Shown here: positions 26,102 through 34,040 of the stretch, piece by piece | Layout of the letters: each line of letters starts with the position of its first letter | How positions within the stretch are numbered: the stretch's first letter is position 1 | Assembly (NCBI GenBank): GCA_036274675.1 | Contig: DASUFE010000133.1 | Coordinates: 1-40,597 of the forward strand | Direction: 5' to 3' | Length of the DNA: 40,597 nucleotides | From: DASUFE01 sp036274675 | GTDB taxonomy: Bacteria; Pseudomonadota; Gammaproteobacteria; HTCC5015 | Notes under the pieces: model-generated | The model's database searches: none | Seen by the model: only the letters and a program-made list of their open reading frames with translations | What the model was told of the DNA's origin: nothing | Program-made: the position numbers and the translations under genes

Positions 26102-26899
26102 GTGGGCAATGTATTCGAGCACGCACACCGGGTGTTGCGAGCGACGGAACCGCAGGAAAAATGTCGCCTGGCCTTCGAGTTAAGCAAGGACTGGGAGACG
26201 GGGATTCTGGTGTATGAAACGAACAGCCTGGAATCCGTAATGAATATTACGGCTGCCGGGCGTCCCGAGCGGCCGGTGTTGACGCGGCCGCGCGGAGTGG
26301 CGCGCCGCTCCCTGCATACCTCCGAAGGACGCAAGGCATTTATGCACGCCATTGCCCACATCGAATTCAATGCGATTAACCTGGCCTGCGATGCCGTGCA
26401 TCGTTTCCGCGGCATGCCGCGAGACTATTACGGAGACTGGATCGGCGTCGCCGCCGATGAGGCGAGACATTTCACCTTACTGCAGGATTATCTGCACAAA
26501 CTCGGCTGCCGCTACGGCGACTTCCCGGCGCACGGCGGCCTCTGGGATATGGCGGAGCGTACGGCGCATGATGTGCTGGCGCGCATGGCACTGGTGCCGC
26601 GCGTGCTGGAAGCGCGCGGTCTTGACGTTACGCCCGCCATGATCGAACGTTTGCAGGCGGCGTGTGATATCGAAGGCGCGGAGATACTGCGGATCATTTA
26701 TCAGGAAGAGATCAGGCATGTCGCGGCCGGCAGCCGCTGGTTCCGTTATCTCTGCGCGCAACGCGGCCTGGAACCGCGGGCCACATTCCGGGAACTGGTT
26801 GAAAGGCATTTCACGGGAGAGCTGCGAGGCCCTTTCAATATGGAAGCCAGGATAATGGCGGGTTTTGATGCGGAGGAGTTGGAAGGTTTTGCCGGGTAA
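26102..26899 (+). CDS. Ferritin-like DUF455 family protein
   Basis: 265 residues from GTG 26102, eight bases after AAGGAG (26088-26093); a GTG at 26093 overlapping the recO stop is the alternative. Helical, with metal-ligand patterns of di-iron ferritin-like proteins: AHIEFNAINLACDA (about 84-97), ADEARHFTLLQDYL and YQEEIRHVAAGSRWF, giving two Glu-x-x-His pairs and further Glu. Family members are poorly characterised; a tRNA-hydroxylase-like oxidation has been suggested by fold. Occupies the slot after recO. Confidence 0.82.
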   Translation: MGNVFEHAHRVLRATEPQEKCRLAFELSKDWETGILVYETNSLESVMNITAAGRPERPVLTRPRGVARRSLHTSEGRKAFMHAIAHIEFNAINLACDAVHRFRGMPRDYYGDWIGVAADEARHFTLLQDYLHKLGCRYGDFPAHGGLWDMAERTAHDVLARMALVPRVLEARGLDVTPAMIERLQAACDIEGAEILRIIYQEEIRHVAAGSRWFRYLCAQRGLEPRATFRELVERHFTGELRGPFNMEARIMAGFDAEELEGFAG

Positions 26900-27176
26900 G
26901 CTTCCAAATATGAAACTCTCTCTGGAGGGGGTAGGGTGAGGGAAATATTAAATTCTTTAATTAAGTTTATCCCCTACGCGCGCCCGGCAAATCTTTAGGG
27001 GATAAGCATTATGAGCGATGAAAACAAATTAACCGGGTTTCGATAAGCTCTCTTGTAGTTGCATTCATGGCGATAACATCTGGGGTGCTGAAAACAAATT
27101 TGACCGCGAGGCTGCGGTTGGGATAAAACGATACGAAGTAATAGGTGGGTGCTAAATTCTGATAAGGCGTTGTAAC
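26900..27176. other. Intergenic region with a 10-bp inverted repeat
   Basis: TTATCCCCTA (26967-26976) and TAGGGGATAA (26996-27005) form a perfect 10-bp dyad with a 19-base loop, without a T run. The segment GAAAACAAATT occurs twice (about 27017 and 27090). ACCGC-GAGGCT-GCGGT at about 27102 is a smaller dyad. Base use is more A/T-rich than the neighbours. No gene recognised. Confidence 0.45.
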
Positions 27177-27416
27177 GTGACTGATACAAATCAAGAGAGG
27201 AAGGACTGTCTCGCAGAGCATATGGAATACCATGTAGCACTGAGTGAGCAGGCTTATTCGTTGATGTATGTTGCCTTCTTGTCGATCCACGCGATGGGGC
27301 ATTACAGCGATGTCAAGGAGTCTTTCGCGGATGCGACGCGTTTCTCTTTGGGGCGCCTGGATGAAGTGGAGCGGCTGGAAAAAATCAAACCGGTTTTTCG
27401 TTCGCGGTTTTCATAA
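27177..27416 (+). CDS. Small hypothetical protein
   Basis: 79 residues from GTG 27177, with AAGG about nine bases upstream. The protein is His/Tyr/Met-rich (LAEHMEYHVALSEQAYSLMY, FLSIHAMGHYSDVKESF) with no signal or membrane segment. I recognise no family. It precedes a lipoprotein gene on the same strand by 23 bases. It could be a chance open frame. Confidence 0.4.
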   Translation: MTDTNQERKDCLAEHMEYHVALSEQAYSLMYVAFLSIHAMGHYSDVKESFADATRFSLGRLDEVERLEKIKPVFRSRFS

Positions 27417-27439
27417 GCAATGGATGAGGGGAAACAGTA

Positions 27440-27892
27440 ATGTCACGCTATTTCAGATTTATAGTTTTGTCGTTAAGCCTGCTCTCAGCGGGCTGCCAGA
27501 AATCCGCGACCTATACCATCTACAACAATACTCCCTTGGATCTCGTGGTTGAATTGCAGAATGGGGAGATGGAGTGGGAGGCTGGAACGCCGCTGCAGAT
27601 TGACGGCGCAATGCAGCAGAGGCTGCTTTGGCTGGAGGAAGCAGGGCGGCGGTTTCCAGTACTCACGATCCGGCATGACGGCAAGACCGCGCGTTACAGT
27701 TTTACCTCGCCAGATTATCCTATACCCGCTGAATACCGGAGTAAGGGCGAATACCGTTTCCAGTTACAACAGGACTGGAATTTATATCTCATGCTCCCCG
27801 GCGACCCTTATCCCGCACCGGGCAAGCACCTCAGGTTCCAGCCGCAGGGTTTCCCCAAGGCACAAGATAAAATTTCCGGAAAAGCCAGTTAA
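27440..27892 (+). CDS. Hypothetical lipoprotein
   Basis: 150 residues, family not recognised. Type II signal: MSRYFRFIVLSLSLLSAGC with lipobox LSAGC (Cys19), followed by Gln and Lys, so outer-membrane sorting is plausible. The mature part looks beta-rich (YTIYNNTPLDLVVELQNG, LTIRHDGKTARYSF) and ends in a Pro-rich stretch. GAGGGG lies eight bases before the ATG. Convergent with lpxH, whose stop is only 7 bases away. Confidence 0.72.
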   Translation: MSRYFRFIVLSLSLLSAGCQKSATYTIYNNTPLDLVVELQNGEMEWEAGTPLQIDGAMQQRLLWLEEAGRRFPVLTIRHDGKTARYSFTSPDYPIPAEYRSKGEYRFQLQQDWNLYLMLPGDPYPAPGKHLRFQPQGFPKAQDKISGKAS

Positions 27893-27899
27893 AAAGGTT

Positions 27900-28634
27900 T
27901 TACAGCGGTTCGGAAAAATCCGTGTCGCGGAGCTCGAAACCGTCGGGACGATAAATCAGCACGTTGCCTCTGTTATACCAGTCGCCGAGTACAATGCGTT
28001 GCGCCTTTTTGCCGTCCGCCTGCAGAGAGTGCACGCCCGGACGGTGGGTATGGCCGTGAATTAGAAGATCAACGCCCTGTTGCGCCATAGCCGTGGCAAC
28101 GGTGTCCACGTTGACGTCCATGATCTCTTCCGGTTTTTCCTGGGTTGCCTGCTTGCTGGTGGCGCGCAGTCCCATGACGATCTGCCGCCGTTCCGCCAGC
28201 GGCTTGCGCAGGAAGTCGCGCTGCCAGTTTTCATCCCGTACCATACGCCGGAAGGCCTGATATTTAATATCGTCTGTGCACAGGGTATCGCCGTGCATCA
28301 GCAAGGCGCGCCGCCCGTACAGTTCGACGATTGCGGGGTCCTGCAATAACCGCATTCCGTAAGCGGCCGCGAATTCGCGGCCGATCAGGAAATCCCGGTT
28401 GCCGTGCATGAGGTATACCGGCGTTCTTGTCGTGAGCTCCCGCAACTGGGTGAAAACCGCGTCGAGGCCGTGTGCGGAGTCGTCGTCGCCGATCCAGTAT
28501 TCGACGAAATCGCCGAGTATGTAAACGGCCTCGGCCTGCGTACCGAAATTTTCGGTAAAGCGCCGGAACTGCCGCAAGATATCCGGTCTGCCCGGGTCCA
28601 GATGCAGATCGGAAATAAAAAGCGTCGGCTTCAC
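27900..28634 (-). CDS. lpxH: UDP-2,3-diacylglucosamine diphosphatase LpxH
   Basis: Manganese phosphoesterase cutting UDP-2,3-diacylglucosamine to lipid X in lipid A synthesis. The GTG at 28634 (VKPTLFISDLHL) matches the family start and lies one base after the ppiB stop; the open frame runs to a TTG at 28676 inside ppiB. 244 residues, near the E. coli length. Metal motifs: FISDLHL, GDFVEYW, GNRDF, HGDT, HGHTHRPG. The lpxH-ppiB-cysS neighbourhood is conserved in gammaproteobacteria. Confidence 0.95.
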   Translation of the reverse strand: MKPTLFISDLHLDPGRPDILRQFRRFTENFGTQAEAVYILGDFVEYWIGDDDSAHGLDAVFTQLRELTTRTPVYLMHGNRDFLIGREFAAAYGMRLLQDPAIVELYGRRALLMHGDTLCTDDIKYQAFRRMVRDENWQRDFLRKPLAERRQIVMGLRATSKQATQEKPEEIMDVNVDTVATAMAQQGVDLLIHGHTHRPGVHSLQADGKKAQRIVLGDWYNRGNVLIYRPDGFELRDTDFSEPL

Positions 28635-28635
28635 T

Positions 28636-29139
28636 TCAGCTGGGATCGGGTTCAGCCGTGACTTTCTGAATGACAACCGGGGTTACCGGCACATCCTGAT
28701 GGCCGCCGTGATCGCCGGTTTTGGTTTTGGCGATCGTCTGCACGATGTCCATGCCTTCCACAACCTCTCCAAAGACGCAGTAACCCCAGCCGGAAGGGGT
28801 AGGCGATTTATGATTGAGGAAATCATTGTCGGCGACATTGATAAAAAACTGGGCGGTGGCGGAATGGGGGTCTGAAGTGCGCGCCATCGCGATAGTGCCG
28901 GTTTTGTTGTTCAGCTTGTTGTCCGCTTCGTTCTTGACGGGTGTGCCGGCCGGTTTCTGCCGCATGTCCGGTGTGAAGCCGCCTCCCTGGATCATGAATC
29001 CCTTGATTACGCGGTGGAATATGGTGCCGTCATAAAAACCCTGTTCGACGTAGCGCTGAAAGTTGGCGCAGGTGATGGGGGCTTTGGCCGTATCCAGCTT
29101 GATGTGGATGTCGCCGTGGCTGGTCTGCATTTTGATCAT
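28636..29139 (-). CDS. ppiB: Peptidyl-prolyl isomerase B, cytoplasmic cyclophilin
   Basis: Catalyses cis-trans isomerisation of proline peptide bonds. 167 residues without a signal. Cyclophilin motifs: FHRVIKGFMIQGGGF, GTIAMARTSDPHSATAQFF, GYCVFGEVVEGMDIV. Its ATG overlaps the stop of the upstream periplasmic cyclophilin by four bases, and lpxH follows at once, so the three form one minus-strand operon. Confidence 0.96.
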   Translation of the reverse strand: MIKMQTSHGDIHIKLDTAKAPITCANFQRYVEQGFYDGTIFHRVIKGFMIQGGGFTPDMRQKPAGTPVKNEADNKLNNKTGTIAMARTSDPHSATAQFFINVADNDFLNHKSPTPSGWGYCVFGEVVEGMDIVQTIAKTKTGDHGGHQDVPVTPVVIQKVTAEPDPS

Positions 29140-29861
29140 GGTGTTTCCTTGGTGGCAGGTTGAGATTTGACCGGCGCTTCCTTTGCCGAAGTTTCTTTCG
29201 ACGGTGTTTCTTTTGCTGGAGCGGGCGTGGCCTCCGGTTTGGCGGGAGCCTGTTTCGATTTCTTGGGGCTGCTGGCCGCGGGAGTGGCGATGCGTTTGAC
29301 GGCCTCGATCACGACCGGCTTCTGCGGCACATCGGTGGGGAAAGAACCGCCTGAACCGGTCGGTATTCTGGCGATTTCATCCGCCACCTTCATGCCATCG
29401 ATGACCTTGCCGTAGACGCAATAGCCCCAGCCCTGTGGATCGGAGGAACGGTAATTCAGGAAATCGTTGTCGACGACATTGATGAAAAACTGCGCTGTCG
29501 CCGAGTGCGGGTCCGAGGTGCGCGCCATGGCGATGGTGCCGCGCGCGTTTTTGAGACCGTTATTGGCTTCATTTGGCACCGGGTTTTGCGTGGGCTTCTG
29601 CTGATAATCCAGGTCGAACCCCCCGCCCTGAATCATGAAGCCGGGGATTACGCGGTGGAAAATCGTCTTTTCATAAAAGCCGGAGTCGACATAATGCAGA
29701 AAATTCGCTACTGTCTGCGGCGCCTTGTCAGGGTAGAGTTCCAGCGTGATATTGCCGTAATTTGTCTGCATTTGCACCTGGACCGGCTGGGCCGCCATGC
29801 CGTGAGCCGGGGCAAGAGACAGCAACAGGAAAAATGCCGGTAACCGAAAGAATCTGGACAT
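29136..29861 (-). CDS. ppiA: Periplasmic cyclophilin (PpiA-like) with Lys/Ala/Pro tail
   Basis: Secreted peptidyl-prolyl isomerase. ATG 29861 (MSRFFRLPAFFLLLSLAPAHGMAAQ) gives a signal peptide; the open frame extends upstream without a start of comparable quality. 241 residues: cyclophilin domain (FHRVIPGFMIQGGGFDLDYQ, GTIAMARTSDPHSATAQFF, GYCVYGKVIDGMKVAD) then about 45 residues of KETP, SKET and AKEAP repeats. PpiA family members normally end after the cyclophilin domain, so the basic tail is an addition. Close paralogue of the next gene. Confidence 0.93.
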   Translation of the reverse strand: MSRFFRLPAFFLLLSLAPAHGMAAQPVQVQMQTNYGNITLELYPDKAPQTVANFLHYVDSGFYEKTIFHRVIPGFMIQGGGFDLDYQQKPTQNPVPNEANNGLKNARGTIAMARTSDPHSATAQFFINVVDNDFLNYRSSDPQGWGYCVYGKVIDGMKVADEIARIPTGSGGSFPTDVPQKPVVIEAVKRIATPAASSPKKSKQAPAKPEATPAPAKETPSKETSAKEAPVKSQPATKETP

Positions 29862-29977
29862 ATCTGGACTCCATGAATAATCTTGTAATGCCCCGGTATC
29901 ATAAAGCGATTTATTACGATTAGAAAGTCGGCCGCCTGACAAGTGCCACGTATAAACAGTTAAAGCAATAAACCGCG

Positions 29978-31399
<1,422 letters not shown>

Positions 31400-31422
31400 A
31401 CGGCAAGGATTGAATCAAAATT

Positions 31423-32277
31423 TCAGTCTGCGGCAGATTCCCAAATTTGCAGCGTATTTGTCAGTAGCATGGCGATGGTCATCGGGCCGACGCCGCCGGG
31501 AACGGGAGTGATCCAGGCTGCCCGCTCCCGCGCCGCCTCGAATTCCACATCACCTGCGAGTTCGCCGTTCTCCAGCCTGCTGATGCCCACATCGATCACG
31601 GTTGCCTGAGGTTTGATCCATGATCCTTTTATAAGGCCTGGTTTGCCCGCAGCCGCAATCACGATATCAGCTCTTTCTATGTAGGGTCGCAGATCTTTCG
31701 TGAAGCGATGACAGACGGTCACCGTTGCGCCGAGCAGCAGCAGCTCCAGGGCCATCGGCCGGCCGACGATATTGGAGGCTCCAATCACGACAGCTCCGCG
31801 CCCGGTAAAAACTTCCCCGGCCGATTTCAGCAATTCGATAATGCCATAGGGGGTGCAGGGGCGGAGTTTAGGAATGCGCTGCGCCAGTCTGCCTACGTTA
31901 TAAGGGTGAAAGCCGTCCACATCCTTCATCGGCAGGATCCGCTCGATCACGATGCCGGGGTCGATATGGCCTGGCAGCGGTAGCTGCACCAGGATTCCAT
32001 CGACAGCGCTGTCCCGATTGAGCGCATCGATCAGCGCCAGCAGCTCGGCCTGCGAAGTTTCGGCCGGTAACAAATGGGACTTGGAAATAATCCCGACTTC
32101 CGTGCAGGCTTTGTGCTTGCCGGTTACATAGACATGAGAAGCGGGATCGGTTCCGACCAGCACAACGGCCAAGCCCGGCGGGCGCTTGCCATCCGATAAC
32201 CGCTGGTTCACCTGCTGACGAATCCGGTCGCGGATGCCGGCTGCGATGGCTTTACCGTCTAGGATGCGGGCTGTCAT
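31423..32277 (-). CDS. folD: Bifunctional methylenetetrahydrofolate dehydrogenase/cyclohydrolase
   Basis: Interconverts 5,10-methylene- and 10-formyl-tetrahydrofolate using NADP. ATG 32277 (MTARILDGKAIAAGIRDRI) fits the family; the frame is open to 32343. 284 residues: catalytic YVTGKHKAC (Lys), GILVQLPLPGHID, KDVDGFHPYNVG, PCTPYGIIELL, Rossmann GASNIVGRPMALELL, and C-terminal PVPGGVGPMTIAMLL. Convergent with cysS and divergent from tRNA-Pro. Confidence 0.97.
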   Translation of the reverse strand: MTARILDGKAIAAGIRDRIRQQVNQRLSDGKRPPGLAVVLVGTDPASHVYVTGKHKACTEVGIISKSHLLPAETSQAELLALIDALNRDSAVDGILVQLPLPGHIDPGIVIERILPMKDVDGFHPYNVGRLAQRIPKLRPCTPYGIIELLKSAGEVFTGRGAVVIGASNIVGRPMALELLLLGATVTVCHRFTKDLRPYIERADIVIAAAGKPGLIKGSWIKPQATVIDVGISRLENGELAGDVEFEAARERAAWITPVPGGVGPMTIAMLLTNTLQIWESAAD

Positions 32278-32380
32278 GGCGCGCGATTGTCGCATGTAGC
32301 GATCGACAGGGACAAGCGACGCGGGAGGCCCACCTGGTTCCAACTGCTAGAATAAATATCTCGCGGCAGGGGTTTAAAGT

Positions 32381-32409
32381 TTGACGTGCTCTATCCGCAT
32401 GCTTATTAT
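32381..32409 (+). promoter_or_regulatory. Promoter of the tRNA cluster (tRNA-Pro)
   Basis: TTGACG (32381-32386), 17-base spacer, TATTAT (32404-32409), followed by the GC-rich discriminator CGCGCCCC. GC-rich discriminators are typical of stringently controlled stable-RNA promoters. Start expected near 32416, tRNA at 32431. Confidence 0.75.
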
Positions 32410-32430
32410 CGCGCCCCTGTACGGCCGATT

Positions 32431-32507
32431 CGGGGCATAGCGCAGCCTGGTAGCGCATCTGCTTTGGGAGCAGAGGGTCGCAGGTTCAAATCCTGCTGCC
32501 CCGACCA
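32431..32507 (+). tRNA. tRNA-Pro (anticodon TGG)
   Basis: 77 bases with encoded CCA. Acceptor CGGGGCA pairs with TGCCCCG; anticodon arm TCTGC-TTTGGGA-GCAGA gives TGG; T loop GGTTCAAATCC. Confidence 0.97.
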
Positions 32508-32580
32508 ACGAGTCCACGGGACAGTGGTTTTAGCTACTGATGTGTCACGACTGCGGCAGGGTACAACTCTGGAGATGCTG

Positions 32581-32604
32581 CTATTGACACGAAAGTGTCA
32601 GTAG
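32581..32604 (+). ncRNA. Hairpin a in tRNA-Pro trailer
   Basis: CTATTGACAC-GAAA-GTGTCAGTAG: ten base pairs, one G-U, closed by a GNRA tetraloop. Reads as a stable RNA element in the tRNA trailer. Confidence 0.5.
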
Positions 32605-32678
32605 TCGGACGGAACGGAATAGCGGTTTTTAAACGAAGTGCGCCACGATGGCAGCAGGGCACAACTCCGGGGATGTAA

Positions 32679-32702
32679 CTATTGGCGTGGACGTGCCAGT
32701 AA
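32679..32702 (+). ncRNA. Hairpin b in tRNA-Pro trailer, paralogous to hairpin a
   Basis: CTATTGGCGT-GGAC-GTGCCAGTAA folds at the matching place of the second unit. Relative to hairpin a, one A-T pair is replaced by G-C and two pairs become G-U, so pairing is preserved despite sequence change. Confidence 0.5.
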
Positions 32703-32778
32703 TAAAACAGCCCAAACAGCGGTATCAAACAGTGAGGTCGCGATTGCTTCGGCTGAGGAACGAGGGACATGAATTATT

Positions 32779-32807
32779 TTGTTATTTTGTGTCCGGCGCG
32801 TGATAAT
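32779..32807 (+). promoter_or_regulatory. Possible promoter of tRNA-Arg
   Basis: TTGTTA (32779-32784), 17-base spacer, GATAAT (32802-32807). The -10 lies in a small dyad GCGTGA-TAAT-TCACGC. The tRNA begins eleven bases after the -10 box. Confidence 0.5.
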
Positions 32808-32817
32808 TCACGCCGTT

Positions 32818-32894
32818 GCGCCCGTAGCTCAACCGGATAGAGCACCGGCCTTCTAAGCCGGGGGTTGCAGGTTCGAGTCCTGCCGGGCGCGCCA
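32818..32894 (+). tRNA. tRNA-Arg (anticodon TCT)
   Basis: 77 bases with encoded CCA. Acceptor GCGCCCG pairs with CGGGCGC; anticodon arm CCGGC-CTTCTAA-GCCGG gives TCT. Confidence 0.97.
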
Positions 32895-32912
32895 AGGTGA
32901 TGTGGCTCCGCA

Positions 32913-32942
32913 AGACAGGTTCGAGTCCTCTCGGCCGTGCCA
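32913..32942 (+). pseudogene. Orphan tRNA 3' half (T arm, acceptor strand, CCA)
   Basis: CAGGTTCGAGTCCT (32916-32929) is identical to the tRNA-Arg T arm 48 bases upstream, then CTCGGCCGTGCCA ends in CCA exactly 48 bases after the tRNA-Arg CCA. No D arm or anticodon arm precedes it and the T stem has one mismatch. A partial duplication of a tRNA 3' end. Confidence 0.75.
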
Positions 32943-33032
32943 CGTGGCAGTTCAGATTTGAACAAAATGGTGGAATGGGTGATTGTTGGTATGATTCCAA
33001 CCGCCCTGCGTAATGTAAAATGCAAAACAATG

Positions 33033-33108
33033 GTGGGCGTAGCTCAGTTGGTAGAGCCCCGGGTTGTGATCCCGGTTGTCGTGGGTTCGAGCCCCATCGC
33101 TCACCCCA
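33033..33108 (+). tRNA. tRNA-His (anticodon GTG)
   Basis: 76 bases with encoded CCA. Acceptor GTGGGCG pairs with CGCTCAC (one G-U). The G before it (33032) can pair with discriminator C, as required for tRNA-His. Anticodon arm CCGGG-TTGTGAT-CCCGG. Confidence 0.97.
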
Positions 33109-33114
33109 GGTTCG

Positions 33115-33149
33115 GTATCCGATCCTCATAAGGGACCGGATACTTTCTT
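33115..33149 (+). terminator. Hairpin between tRNA-His and tRNA-Lys
   Basis: GTATCCG (33115-33121) pairs with CGGATAC (33137-33143), with an inner TCC/GGA, followed by TTTCTT. Weak terminator or RNase processing hairpin. Confidence 0.45.
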
Positions 33150-33225
<76 letters not shown>

Positions 33226-33232
33226 ATTTATC

Positions 33233-33254
33233 CGGGGATTGGTTTCAATCCCCG
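33233..33254 (+). promoter_or_regulatory. 9-bp hairpin after tRNA-Lys
   Basis: CGGGGATTG-GTTT-CAATCCCCG, a perfect 9-bp stem with a 4-base loop, seven bases after the tRNA-Lys CCA. No T run follows, so a processing signal or 3'-end stabiliser is as likely as a terminator. Confidence 0.5.
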
Positions 33255-33271
33255 TAGTTCTGAAATCTGCG

Positions 33272-33300
33272 CTGACGCTCCATTCCCGGTATCTTTAAAA
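33272..33300 (+). promoter_or_regulatory. Possible promoter of tRNA-Leu
   Basis: CTGACG (33272-33277), 17-base spacer, TTAAAA (33295-33300). Boxes are imperfect and the leader would be about 57 bases. Confidence 0.3.
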
Positions 33301-33364
33301 TGTAAATACGGGCTGGCTGAAAATCCGTATCACGCTTGAATATAAGCAAAAGACATGCTCATGC

Positions 33365-33449
<85 letters not shown>

Positions 33450-33870
33450 ACAAGTCCATTAAACTGTGGCTTTAGTCGCTAACTATCACGATGGCAGCAC
33501 TGATTGCGATATTTAAACGGAGCCATAACGACGACAGTACAGATTAGTATATCAGTTGAAACCCTCAGCAGTCGGCAGCACTGTAAAATCCGAACTTGTA
33601 GCTTCAGCCAAGGCTGCATCACGACTGTGGCACTGGTTACGATATCCAAATAAAGCCTGTATTACGGCTGTGTTAGTGAATGTTCCGGAGATTTTCCGAA
33701 GGACTACAGCTGTTTCAGCAGCCGGACAACTGTAAAATCCGGATTTGTGGCTTTTAGCCACTGTAGTACCGCTACAGCAGCACGCATAGCGAGTCCAAAT
33801 GGAGCCCGTGGTGCCGGTTACCATAGCCAAATACAGCGTATTACGAGGCTGCGGTATTTATTCAAACCGA
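33450..33870 (+). repeat. tRNA-Leu trailer: diverged tandem repeat array
   Basis: No credible protein gene. Units start at 33467 (TGGCTTTAG), 33599 (TAGCTTCAG) and 33748 (TGGCTTTTAG), spacing 132 and 149. Shared blocks: CAGCAGTCGGCAGCACTGTAAAATCCG (33566 onward) against CAGCAGCCGGACAACTGTAAAATCCG (33717 onward), and TCACGATGGCAGCAC at 33486 against TCACGACTGTGGCAC at 33619. A fourth degraded core begins at about 33805. The beginning matches the tRNA-Pro trailer at the same distance from CCA. Confidence 0.7.
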
Positions 33871-34040
33871 GGCAGAGGCATCGGGGCTTGTTCCAGGCAG
33901 GATTTGGGCGAGGACAGGCGCGCCTTCCTGCCATGCGTTAGAATGGTGGCCGGCTGATCCGGAACGGCGTGAATTTTGGTAGGTGTGGGCCCTACCGCGA
34001 TGAATTTATCGTTATTTAATGAATCTGGAGTATTAATTAA
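33871..34040. other. Gap between the repeat array and tig
   Basis: Contains GGTAGG-TGTGGGC-CCTACC (a 6-bp dyad at about 33979-33997) and an A/T-rich leader to the tig ATG with GGAG at about 34025. It probably holds the tig promoter, which I could not place with confidence. Confidence 0.4.

Larger units (their letters stand above)
32508..32775 (+). repeat. tRNA-Pro trailer with two diverged tandem repeat units
   Basis: No protein gene. Units begin at about 32525 (TGGTTTTAGC) and 32622 (GCGGTTTTTAAAC), period about 97. Both carry CACGA-[G/C]-GCAGCAGGG-type cores (CACGACTGCGGCAGGG, CACGATGGCAGCAGGG), ACAACTC-GG-GATG and a hairpin. The first 17 bases plus the unit match those after tRNA-Leu at the same offset. 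Confidence 0.7.

Noticed and set aside
32913..32942. A complete sixth tRNA gene
   Set aside because: Only T arm and 3' acceptor strand are present; no D or anticodon arm can be folded upstream.
33552..33941. Open frames on both strands in the repeat array after tRNA-Leu
   Set aside because: Short, without ribosome binding sites, lying across non-coding repeat units; composition fits chance reading.
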